47,483 nucleotides of DNA, from NCBI RefSeq assembly GCF_018614525.1, contig NZ_JAGGOL010000098.1, positions 1 through 47,483 of the forward strand. Direction: 5' to 3'. The notes under the pieces are model-generated. The model saw nothing but the letters and a program-made list of their open reading frames with translations. It was not told where the DNA came from and made no database searches. This DNA comes from Streptomyces sp. ISL-11 (GTDB taxonomy: Bacteria > Actinomycetota > Actinomycetes > Streptomycetales > Streptomycetaceae). Of this stretch, positions 33,962 to 41,115 are shown piece after piece (position 1 is the stretch's first letter; every line of letters starts with the position of its first letter). Position numbers and translations under genes: made by a program.

Positions 33962-34296
33962 GCGACAACACCGAGACGACGACGAAGCCGGCCTCCGAGG
34001 AGGAGGTCCGTGAGGCGCTGTACGACGTCGTCGACCCCGAGCTGGGCATCGACGTGGTCAACCTCGGCCTCATCTACGGCATCCACGTCGACGACGCCAA
34101 CATCGCCACCCTCGACATGACGCTCACGTCCGCGGCCTGCCCGCTGACCGACGTCATCGAGGACCAGGCGAAGTCCGCGACCGAGGGCATCGTCAACGAG
34201 CTCCGCATCAACTGGGTCTGGATGCCGCCGTGGGGCCCGGACAAGATCACCGACGACGGCCGCGAGCAGCTCCGCGCGCTGGGCTTCAACGTCTGA
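33958..34296 (+). CDS. sufT: SufT-like metal-sulphur cluster biosynthesis protein (DUF59/MIP18 family)
   Basis: Small protein of the PaaD/MIP18 family that helps maturation or delivery of Fe-S clusters. The 112-residue product has the DUF59 motif DPELGIDVVNLGLIY at 26-40, the conserved cysteine C61 in TSAACPLTDVI, and the C-terminal WMPPWGPDKIT. It ends the sufR-sufBD-Rieske-sufCSU-sufT operon, overlapping sufU, and is followed by a strong terminator. The symbol follows the usual actinobacterial annotation. Confidence 0.92.
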   Translation: MSDNTETTTKPASEEEVREALYDVVDPELGIDVVNLGLIYGIHVDDANIATLDMTLTSAACPLTDVIEDQAKSATEGIVNELRINWVWMPPWGPDKITDDGREQLRALGFNV

Positions 34297-34312
34297 GCGG
34301 TTCGTCCCACCG

Positions 34313-34351
34313 GCAGCCCGCGCTCTGACAGCAGGTCAGAGCGCGGGCTGC
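34313..34351 (+). terminator. suf operon terminator
   Basis: Perfect 17-bp stem (34313-34329 with 34335-34351) and a 5-nt AGCAG loop, 17 nt after the last suf gene. The next ~150 nt hold no gene that I can support. Confidence 0.85.
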
Positions 34352-34500
34352 TGCCGTGTGGCGACGGCCGCCACGTCCGCCCGTACGGCCGGGGTGCCCG
34401 CCCAAACGGAGCCCGACGGCGGCCGGCCCATGAACGTCCGCGTGTGCGGAAGTGACTCGGACGGCAGGTGGTTCATGGTCGTCTACCTCAGACTGAGGGC

Positions 34501-34866
34501 ATGGCTTCTTCGCTCTACACCATCGTCATCGACGCACATGACCTTCGCGCCCAGGCGCACTTCTGGTGCCGGGTGCTCGACTGGCGCGTTCTCTTCGAGG
34601 CCGACGACGAGGTCGTCGTCGGCGCCGACGAGTCCGCGGCGCCGGGCTTCTGCTTCGTCCCCGTCGGGGAGGACAAGACGCTCAAGAACCGCCTGCACAT
34701 CGACCTCAACCCCGACGACCGCGACGCGGAGGTCGAGCGGCTGACCGGTCTGGGCGCGCGCCGCGCCGACGTGGGCCAGAGCTCCGAGGTGACGTGGGTG
34801 GTGATGGAAGACCCGGAGGGCAACGAATTCTGCGTTCTGAGCCCGAAGAAGTCGCTCATCGGCTGA
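34501..34866 (+). CDS. VOC family (glyoxalase/bleomycin-resistance-like) protein
   Basis: 121-residue single-domain vicinal oxygen chelate protein. It shows the paired beta-alpha-beta-beta-beta modules: IVIDAHDLRAQAHFWCRVLDW at the start, RLHIDLNPDDRDAEVERLTGLGA in the middle, and the family ending VVMEDPEGNEFCVL with the metal-type Glu. Substrate unknown. ATG 34501 has GAGGG directly before it, too close for a good ribosome site. CAGACT ends 6 nt upstream, so a leaderless start is possible. Confidence 0.85.
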   Translation: MASSLYTIVIDAHDLRAQAHFWCRVLDWRVLFEADDEVVVGADESAAPGFCFVPVGEDKTLKNRLHIDLNPDDRDAEVERLTGLGARRADVGQSSEVTWVVMEDPEGNEFCVLSPKKSLIG

Positions 34867-34962
34867 CGGGCGGGGCGGCGGCGCCGGGGTGCGGGACGCC
34901 CGGCCGGGGCGGTCGGCCGTGATCGCCGACCGGGCGAGTTCGCCTTGAGCGGCCGTGTCCGG

Positions 34963-34969
34963 TTAGCTT
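34963..34969 (+). promoter_or_regulatory. dapD -10 box (leaderless arrangement)
   Basis: TTAGCTT contains TTAGCT and TAGCTT, ending 7 or 6 nt before the ATG at 34976. TTCGCC at 34939 (18-19 bp spacer) could be the -35. No Shine-Dalgarno sequence precedes the gene. Confidence 0.45.
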
Positions 34970-34975
34970 TCGACC

Positions 34976-35977
34976 ATGACCGATGCAGTAGCTTCCCGTA
35001 CCGATGCCCGTTTTGGTGGCGCCGTCGCCGCCGGCCTCGCCACGATCACCGCGGACGGCACCGTCCTCGACACCTGGTTCCCGGCCCCCGAGCTGGTCGC
35101 CGAGCCCGGCCCGGCCGGGACCGAGCGGCTGACCCCCGAGCGCGCCGCGGAGCTGCTGGGCGAGGCCGCCCCCAAGGCCATCGGCCCCGACCCGCGCCGC
35201 GGTGTCGAGGTCGTCGCCGTCCGCACGGTCATCGCCGCGCTCGACGACAAGCCCCTCGACGCGCACGACGTCTACCTGCGCCTGCACCTGCTCTCCCACC
35301 GCCTGGTCAAGCCGCACGGCCAGAACCTGGACGGCGTCTTCGGCCTGCTCGCCAACGTCGCCTGGACCTCGCTCGGCCCCGTCGCCGTCGACCAGGTCGA
35401 GACCGCCCGTCTGAACGCGCGGGCCGAGGGCCTGCACCTCCAGGTGACCAGTGTCGACAAGTTCCCGCGCATGACGGACTACGTGGCCCCGTCCGGCATC
35501 CGCATCGGCGATGCCGACCGTGTCCGCCTGGGCGCGCACCTCGCGGCCGGCACCACCGTCATGCACGAGGGCTTCGTCAACTTCAACGCCGGCACGCTCG
35601 GCACCTCCATGGTCGAGGGCCGCATCAGCGCGGGTGTCGTCGTCGGCGACGGTTCCGACATCGGTGGCGGTGCCTCGATCATGGGCACCCTCTCCGGCGG
35701 CGGCAAGCAGACCGTCTCCATCGGCGAGCGCTGCCTGCTCGGCGCGGAGGCCGGCATCGGCATCTCGCTGGGCGACGACTGCATCGTCGAGGCGGGCCTG
35801 TACGTCACCGCCGGCACGCGCGTCACGCTGCCCGACGGCGAGGTCGTCAAGGCGCTGGACCTCTCCGGCGCGGCGAACCTCCTCTTCCGCCGCAACTCCA
35901 CCACCGGCCGCGTCGAGGCCCTGCCGCGCTCCGGCACGTGGGGCGGCCTGAACGAGATGCTGCACAGTCACAACTGA
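34976..35977 (+). CDS. dapD: 2,3,4,5-tetrahydropyridine-2,6-dicarboxylate N-succinyltransferase
   Basis: Succinylates tetrahydrodipicolinate in the DAP/lysine pathway. The 333-residue product is the actinobacterial form: an N-terminal alpha/beta domain, the central PRMTDYVAPSGIRIGDADRVRLG, then a left-handed beta-helix of hexapeptide repeats (GAHLAAGTTVMHEGFVN, IGGGASIMGTLSGGGK, GAEAGIGISLGDDC, VEAGLYVTAGT). Transcription appears leaderless. It is convergent with a dapA homologue across REP-like repeats, so two lysine-pathway genes lie together but are not in one operon. Confidence 0.95.
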   Translation: MTDAVASRTDARFGGAVAAGLATITADGTVLDTWFPAPELVAEPGPAGTERLTPERAAELLGEAAPKAIGPDPRRGVEVVAVRTVIAALDDKPLDAHDVYLRLHLLSHRLVKPHGQNLDGVFGLLANVAWTSLGPVAVDQVETARLNARAEGLHLQVTSVDKFPRMTDYVAPSGIRIGDADRVRLGAHLAAGTTVMHEGFVNFNAGTLGTSMVEGRISAGVVVGDGSDIGGGASIMGTLSGGGKQTVSIGERCLLGAEAGIGISLGDDCIVEAGLYVTAGTRVTLPDGEVVKALDLSGAANLLFRRNSTTGRVEALPRSGTWGGLNEMLHSHN

Positions 35978-35986
35978 CGTGCCGGT

Positions 35987-36288
35987 GTCCTCAATCGCCG
36001 GACGGGCTGCTGTGTTGTGTCCTCAAGCGCCGGACAGGCTGAAGCGGCTGAGCCCAGCCGAATCAAGCCCGTCCGGCGCTTGAGGACGCGCCCGCAGGGC
36101 GCCCGCCGCCGCAGGCGGCAACGACGGCCCGCAGCCGAAGTTCCGCACCACCGCTGCGCGGCGGTGTCCTCAAACGCCGGACGGGCTGAAGGCGGCTGAG
36201 CTCAGCCGAATCAAGCCTGTCCGGCGTTTGAGGACGCGCCCGCAGGGCGCCCGCCGCCGCAGGCGGCAACGACGGCCCGCAGCCGAAG
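35987..36288. repeat. tandem REP-like inverted repeats between dapD and dapA
   Basis: The 317-bp gap is filled by repeats. The 22-bp word GTCCTCAARCGCCGGACRGGCT type occurs directly at 35987-36008, 36019-36040 and 36166-36187, and inverted at 36066-36087 and 36214-36235. Two large stem-loops result (36019-36087 and 36166-36235). Each is followed by an identical 53-bp tail (36088-36140 and 36236-36288), giving a 148-bp tandem unit plus one orphan half at 35987. The inner loop of the second holds the perfect palindrome GGCTGAGCTCAGCC (36194-36207). Words of this kind recur between convergent genes in Streptomyces; here they can terminate both dapD and dapA. Confidence 0.85.
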
Positions 36289-36294
36289 ACCCGA

Positions 36295-37209
36295 CTAGGG
36301 CGCGCCCACAGCCGCACCCGCCTCCGCCCCGGAAGCCTCGTACGCCGCCAGCAGTCGCGTCACCCGGTCCGGGGCCGCCGCCCGCAGCGGCGCGCGGACC
36401 GGGCCGCCCGGCAGGCCGAGCGCGTTCAGCAGGGCCTTCGCCGTCACCGTGCCCGGCAGGCCCGCCGCCATCATCAGTTCGACCAGGGGCACCGCGCGCT
36501 GGTGGAGCCGGGTGGCCCGCGCCGTGTCGCCGCGGTCGTACGCGTCGAGGGTCGCGGCCAGCAGCGGGCCCGCCACATTGGCGACCGTGCTGACGTAGCC
36601 GACGGCGCCCGCCGCCAGGAGCGGGAGGTTCAGCTCCTCGGAGCCGGAGTAGTAGGCCAGACCGGTGCGTGCCATGACCTTCGAGCTGCCCAGCAGGTCG
36701 TACGAGCAGTCCTTGACGCCCGCGATGCGCGGGTGCTCGGCCAGGCGCAGCATCGTGTCCGGCTCGATCCGGGTGCCCGTGCGGCCGGGGATGTCGTAGA
36801 GCATCACCGGCACGCCGGTCGCGTCCGCGACCGTGCGGAAGTGCTCCGCGACGTCCTCCTGCGGCGGGCGGCTGTAGTAGGGCGTGACGACCAGGAGGCC
36901 GTGCGCCCCCGCGGCCTCGGCCGCCCGGGCCAGCTCGACCGTGTGCCGGGTGCTCGCCGAGCCGACGCCCGCCGTGATCCTCGCCCGGTCGCCCACGGCC
37001 TCGACGACGGCCCGTACGAGCGCGGTCTTCTCCGCGTCGGTGGTGGTGGGCGATTCACCGGTGGTACCGCTGAGCACCAGGCCGTCGCAGCCGCCCTGCC
37101 CGACGAGGCGGTCGGCGAGCTGCTGCGCGCCGTCGAGATCGAGGGCCCCGTCCGCGGTGAACGGGGTGACCATCGCGCAGACGGTGCGGCCGAAGGGGCT
37201 GGTGGGCAT
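36295..37209 (-). CDS. dapA: 4-hydroxy-tetrahydrodipicolinate synthase homologue
   Basis: Class I aldolase that condenses pyruvate with aspartate semialdehyde, the first committed step to DAP and lysine. The 304-residue product has the carboxylate-binding SGTTGES (48-53), Y138 in LYDIPGRTG, and the Schiff-base lysine K166 in IAGVKDCSYD. ATG 37209 is chosen because GGAG lies 7 nt before it; the upstream in-frame GTG at 37215 would sit on the ribosome site. Streptomyces often have several dapA paralogues, so a related aldolase of another pathway cannot be excluded. Confidence 0.9.
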   Translation of the reverse strand: MPTSPFGRTVCAMVTPFTADGALDLDGAQQLADRLVGQGGCDGLVLSGTTGESPTTTDAEKTALVRAVVEAVGDRARITAGVGSASTRHTVELARAAEAAGAHGLLVVTPYYSRPPQEDVAEHFRTVADATGVPVMLYDIPGRTGTRIEPDTMLRLAEHPRIAGVKDCSYDLLGSSKVMARTGLAYYSGSEELNLPLLAAGAVGYVSTVANVAGPLLAATLDAYDRGDTARATRLHQRAVPLVELMMAAGLPGTVTAKALLNALGLPGGPVRAPLRAAAPDRVTRLLAAYEASGAEAGAAVGAP

Positions 37210-37223
37210 GGGCACTCTCCAAG

Positions 37224-37243
37224 ATCGAGTCCGGTCGCTCGAT
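37224..37243 (-). promoter_or_regulatory. operator-like inverted repeat upstream of dapA
   Basis: ATCGAG (37224-37229) and CTCGAT (37238-37243) are perfect inverted repeats separated by 8 bp. They lie 15-34 nt before the dapA start and downstream of an AT-rich stretch (37269-37280) that probably holds the promoter. Confidence 0.4.
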
Positions 37244-37304
37244 TCTGGGCCCCTTCGACCGTACAGGTCTATTTAATTGTTCTTCCGCTCACCGATTAGT
37301 GCTG

Positions 37305-39161
37305 CTACGGCTTCCAGCGCAGCACCTGCGGGTCGTGGTCGCTCGCCTGGTCGGCGAACTCCGCGTTGATGTGGACGATGTCGTAGTCCACGGAACGGAC
37401 ATGACGACTCGTCAGCATGTGGTCGAGCACCTGCGAGTTGCCCTGGAAGACATAGCCGTACCGCTCCTTCCTCGGGAGCCGGTCGACCAGGTCGGTCAGC
37501 ACGCCGTCCGCGGTGAGCGTCGTGAGCGCCGGGGAGAACTGGTAGTCGTTGAGGTCGCCCGCGACGATCACGTTCGCGTGCTTGTCGGTCGCCAGCAGCT
37601 GCTTGACGAAGGTGTTGACGAGCTTCGCCTGCTGGGTCCGCTGGACCTCCGACGTACGGGCCGGGGCCTGGAAGCGGCTGTCGAGGCCCTGGTCGCCGCC
37701 CTTGGAGTTGAAGTGGTTGGCGACCACGAAGACCCGCTCGCCCCGGAAGGAGAACTGTCCGGCCAGCGGCTTGCGGCTGTTCGTCCAGGCCGCGTCGGCC
37801 GGCTCGATCCGGCCGGGCGAGGCGGACAGTGCCGCCTGGTCGCCCTCGCGGACGGCCTTGACCGCCGTGCCGGAGTCACCGCCGGGGGTGTCGACGAAGG
37901 AGACGCGGGCGGGGTTGAAGAGGAAGGCGGTGCGGATGTTGCCGCCCGGCTGGCCGCCGTCCTGGTCGTTGACCGGACTGATCTGCCGCCACTCGTACGC
38001 CGGGCCGCCGGCCGCCTTGATGGCGTCCGTCAGCTTCCGCAGCGTCTGGCCCGCCTCCACGACGCCGTCGTCGGTCGTGCCGTTGTCGTCCTGCACCTCT
38101 TCGAGGGCGACGACGTCGGGCGAGGCGAGGTTGGTCACCAGCGCCGCCGCCAGCCGGTCGAACTTCGCCTGCGGGGTCTTCGGCGAGAGGTTCTCGACGT
38201 TGTACGTGGCGACCGCCAGCTCGCCGTCCTTCTGCTTGCGCGTGGTCTCGCGCTTCAGCCCCCGGTCGGCGAGCGTGCCCAGCTCGGTCGCCTGGAGGGT
38301 GTAGCCGCCGAAGTTGTCGTAGTCCAGCGGCCCGGCGGTGGTGCCCGTCAGCGCGTCGCCGACGTTCGCCACGGGGAAGGGGCGCTGCGCGAACGGGATC
38401 AGCGAGGTCACCTTGACCCGGCCGCCGTTCGGGTCGCGGTAGGAACCGTAGAGCGCGCCGCCGCGCTCGGTGCGGTTGTGGCGCGGGTCGGCGGTGACCC
38501 AGAGGTCCTTGTGCGAGCTGGTGGCGCCGACCACGGGCGCGTCCTCGACGGAGACGCGCATGCCCTCCAGCGACTCGTAACGGTCGAGGGCGTAGGAGTC
38601 CGGCCGCAGCGGCAGCTGCTCGATGGAACCGCCGTGGGCGTCGGGCGCGTACCGGTCCGGGAGGGAGGAGGCGCGCAGTCGGAAGGCGGCGGGCAGGGCG
38701 TTGCCGGAGGACCGCACCGTCCAGCTCGCCTTGGTCAGCTGGGTGACCGACTGCAGGCCGGCCGTCTCGCCGCCCGGGTAGTACTCGCCGACCGTGGCCG
38801 AGACGAGGACGTCGTCGCCGACGGCGACGGCCGGGGTCGTCGAGCCGGTGAAGACGAAGATGCCCTCGCTGGTCGCGGGCGACCGGTCGGGGCAGGTGTC
38901 CTGGAACCAGAAGCCGCGCGCCGAGCCGAAGGTCCGTACGGCCGTGACGACGCCCGGCACGTCGGTCACCTGGCGGCCGGCGAGCGGGGAGACGCGGGTG
39001 GTGCCCTGGATGTCGTGGATCCGGATCGCCGTGTCACCGGCGTCGGTCGCGCTCGCGGACTGCGGGGCGGCGAGCAGCCCGGCCGCGAGCGCGACGGCTA
39101 TCAGGGAACCGGCGGCGGGCGGTCTGCGCAGGGGGCGGCGAGTGGGCACACGAGTGGGCAC
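37305..39161 (-). CDS. secreted endonuclease/exonuclease/phosphatase family protein
   Basis: Probable extracellular nuclease. The 618-residue product has a signal peptide (RRPLRRPP, hydrophobic core about 18-32, cleavage near SASA). An OB-fold-like N-terminal domain follows (IHDIQGTTRVSPLAG), as in secreted ExeM/YhcR-type nucleases. The catalytic EEP domain starts at about residue 310. Its residues are visible in order: ATYNVENL, VVALEEVQDD, VVANHFNSKGGD, VIVAGDLNDYQ, LDHMLTS and ASDHDPQ. GTG 39161 is preceded by GGAGG with a 5-nt spacer; a second GTG lies 12 nt further on. A TTGACA promoter lies upstream. It would scavenge phosphate and nucleosides from extracellular DNA. Confidence 0.9.
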   Translation of the reverse strand: MPTRVPTRRPLRRPPAAGSLIAVALAAGLLAAPQSASATDAGDTAIRIHDIQGTTRVSPLAGRQVTDVPGVVTAVRTFGSARGFWFQDTCPDRSPATSEGIFVFTGSTTPAVAVGDDVLVSATVGEYYPGGETAGLQSVTQLTKASWTVRSSGNALPAAFRLRASSLPDRYAPDAHGGSIEQLPLRPDSYALDRYESLEGMRVSVEDAPVVGATSSHKDLWVTADPRHNRTERGGALYGSYRDPNGGRVKVTSLIPFAQRPFPVANVGDALTGTTAGPLDYDNFGGYTLQATELGTLADRGLKRETTRKQKDGELAVATYNVENLSPKTPQAKFDRLAAALVTNLASPDVVALEEVQDDNGTTDDGVVEAGQTLRKLTDAIKAAGGPAYEWRQISPVNDQDGGQPGGNIRTAFLFNPARVSFVDTPGGDSGTAVKAVREGDQAALSASPGRIEPADAAWTNSRKPLAGQFSFRGERVFVVANHFNSKGGDQGLDSRFQAPARTSEVQRTQQAKLVNTFVKQLLATDKHANVIVAGDLNDYQFSPALTTLTADGVLTDLVDRLPRKERYGYVFQGNSQVLDHMLTSRHVRSVDYDIVHINAEFADQASDHDPQVLRWKP

Positions 39162-39224
39162 GGGAGCCTCCGGAAGGGGCGGTGATGGATGGTGGGAGAG
39201 CGGAATGCAAGATCTACGCGCGTC

Positions 39225-39254
39225 AATGTCGGGGGTTACCAGGGGAGTTGTCAA
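39225..39254 (-). promoter_or_regulatory. promoter of the secreted nuclease gene
   Basis: On the minus strand, consensus TTGACA (39254-39249), an 18-bp spacer and GACATT (39230-39225). The leader would be about 57 nt. The same 220-bp gap serves the divergent acidic-protein gene. Confidence 0.45.
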
Positions 39255-39381
39255 GGCTTCGCGGGTGACCGGCGGCCCACGGGCCGGTGAACCGGGCGGC
39301 AGGGGGTGAAACCCGTCTACGCTTGGGCATCGCGCGCCCCATCGACCGGCGTGGCCGTCACGACGAGGAGAGACACCCCTG

Positions 39382-40884
39382 ATGTCCGCAGACCGTCCGA
39401 CCATGCCGCCGGTGCGGCTCCCCTCCGACGCGGAGCTCGCGCGGGACGCGCTGTCCTCGCCGCTGTTCGTCCGCGCCGCGAAGCTGGCCCGCTGGGCCGG
39501 CGAGGGGACACCGGTCGGGGCGGGCGGCGAGCTCTTCGCCGGGCAGCTGACCACCGCCACCGAGCTCCTCGGCCTCACGGACGACGAGGACGGGCCCGCG
39601 TACACCGCCGAGGCGTGGCAGCACGCGCTGGACACCGGTCTGGTGGAGTTCGCCGAGTCCCCGGAGGAGGAGACGGAGACCGCCGGCGAGGCCGACGAGG
39701 ACCGGCCCTCCGGCATCGCCACCGCGGGCGAGGAACTGGCCACGCTCACCTCCGGCAGTCCCGCTGACATCCTGGAGATCTGGCTCGGCGGCCTGGAGAA
39801 CGTCCTGGCCGACGCGGCCGCACCCGACCTCGGTGACATCGTCGACCAGATCTCCGAGGGCGGCGACCTGGACCTCGACGCGCTCGACTGGAACCCCGAG
39901 GAGGAGGCCGACTTCCTCGACGGCGTCCTCGGCAACCTCTACCTGCTGACCGTCCTCGACGAGGGCGGCCCCGACCAGCCCGTACCGCTGCCCGCGCTCG
40001 CCGCCTCCATGATCGTCCCGGATGACATGGACGAGCCCACCGACGACATCCTCGAAGAGGTGTCCGATGCGATGATGCGGCTGGACGACCAGTTCCGGAT
40101 GCTCGCGCCGACCGGTCTGATCGCCTACCAGCCGGTGGACGAGGCCCTCATCGAGGAGGTCGACGGCGAGGGGCACATCCGCGAGTCCGTCGACGGCCTG
40201 GCCGCCGCCGGCCCCGAGGAGGAGGACGTCACCCGCTACGGCATGGTCGCCCTCACCCCGCTCGGCCTCTACGCCGTACGGTCGCGGATGCTCGACGCCG
40301 GGATCGACGCGCCGGCCGTCGGCGACCTCGCCGACGAGCGCGCCGACGTCCTCCTCGGCGCGCTCCCGGGTCACCCGCCGCTGGCCGCCCGCGCCGAGAC
40401 CGAGCTGTGGCTGGGCCGCCGCGCCCCGCTGGACGCCGCCCGCGAGCTGCTCGCCGCCGCGCGCGGCGCCGACGACGACGCGCCGCACCGCCGGCTGTCC
40501 TGCCAGCAGACCCTTTCGCTGGTCGGCGCCGAGGCCGAGCCGGCGCTCCGTGAGGTCCTCGACGACCGTGAGCTGGGCGGCCTCGCCCGTGTCTGGCTCG
40601 CCGAGCACGGCGCGGCGGACATCCCCGAGCCGGACGAGACCATGGTCTTCTGGCTGACCATCGACACCATCGCCGCGCAGCTCGCGGCCGACGGCGACTC
40701 CGACGAGCTGCGCGCCCTGGTCGCGGACCTGGTCGGCCGGGACAGCGGCTTCTTCGACTCGGCCTGGCGGGTGGACCACCCGGCCACGGCCGAGGTGCTG
40801 GAGGCGATGGGCCGGCTGCACCCGGACAAGAAGGTCGCGAAGGAAGCCCGGAAGGCGGCCTTCAAGGCCCGCTCCCGCAGCTGA
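39382..40884 (+). CDS. conserved acidic hypothetical protein
   Basis: 500 residues, strongly acidic, no signal peptide or membrane helix; not assigned to a family with confidence. The N-terminal ~120 residues are helical, with an AKLARWAGEG segment. A Glu-rich linker (about 92-110) follows, then Asp/Glu-dense helices (DILEIWLGGLENVLAD, DDILEEVSDAMMRLDDQFRML). The middle LTPLGLYAVRSRMLDAG looks like part of a winged-helix fold. The C-terminal third has Ala/Leu-rich paired helices resembling HEAT repeats and a basic tail (KKVAKEARKAAFKARSRS). GAGGAG lies 12 nt before ATG 39382. It is probably a cytoplasmic protein-interaction protein; homologues seem common in Streptomyces. Confidence 0.75.
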   Translation: MSADRPTMPPVRLPSDAELARDALSSPLFVRAAKLARWAGEGTPVGAGGELFAGQLTTATELLGLTDDEDGPAYTAEAWQHALDTGLVEFAESPEEETETAGEADEDRPSGIATAGEELATLTSGSPADILEIWLGGLENVLADAAAPDLGDIVDQISEGGDLDLDALDWNPEEEADFLDGVLGNLYLLTVLDEGGPDQPVPLPALAASMIVPDDMDEPTDDILEEVSDAMMRLDDQFRMLAPTGLIAYQPVDEALIEEVDGEGHIRESVDGLAAAGPEEEDVTRYGMVALTPLGLYAVRSRMLDAGIDAPAVGDLADERADVLLGALPGHPPLAARAETELWLGRRAPLDAARELLAAARGADDDAPHRRLSCQQTLSLVGAEAEPALREVLDDRELGGLARVWLAEHGAADIPEPDETMVFWLTIDTIAAQLAADGDSDELRALVADLVGRDSGFFDSAWRVDHPATAEVLEAMGRLHPDKKVAKEARKAAFKARSRS

Positions 40885-40910
40885 GGCCCTGCGCCGGACC
40901 GGGGATTTCC

Positions 40911-40943
40911 GGGGGCGGGCGGGTCCGACCGCCGCCCGCCCCC
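40911..40943 (+). terminator. terminator after the acidic protein gene
   Basis: Perfect 12-bp stem (40911-40922 with 40932-40943) and a 9-nt loop, 26 nt after the stop. Confidence 0.65.
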
Positions 40944-40955
40944 GTCGCCACTCGG

Positions 40956-41031
40956 GTTCACCCGGGCGGAGGACCGTTCCATCGGATCGGTCGTCGGATG
41001 TCGCGTCATGTTCATCCGATGTTCGACACGG
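40956..41031 (+). promoter_or_regulatory. PHO-box-like direct repeats before the PhoX-family gene
   Basis: Two exactly adjacent 11-nt units, GTTCATCCGAT (41010-41020) and GTTCGACACGG (41021-41031), fit the PhoP direct-repeat pattern of Streptomyces (GTTCACC-like, 11-nt period). Further single units occur at 40956-40966 (GTTCACCCGGG, close to consensus) and 40976-40986 (GTTCCATCGGA). The paired units lie 85-106 nt before the start codon. Confidence 0.6.
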
Positions 41032-41115
41032 GGAGGGATCGTAAGCGCGCCCCTGGTAATTCACCCGCTCGGCTCAAGGGGCGCCGGCACGATCAGGCCA
41101 TCCCTGGAGGCGACG

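Noticed and set aside
34340..34500. Small gene between the suf terminator and the VOC gene
   Set aside because: A frame is open from 34358 but runs out of frame into the VOC gene, with no ribosome site and no recognisable protein.
35987..36288. Possible CRISPR array
   Set aside because: The repeats are inverted as well as direct and the spacing is irregular. There are no unique spacers of constant length and no cas genes.
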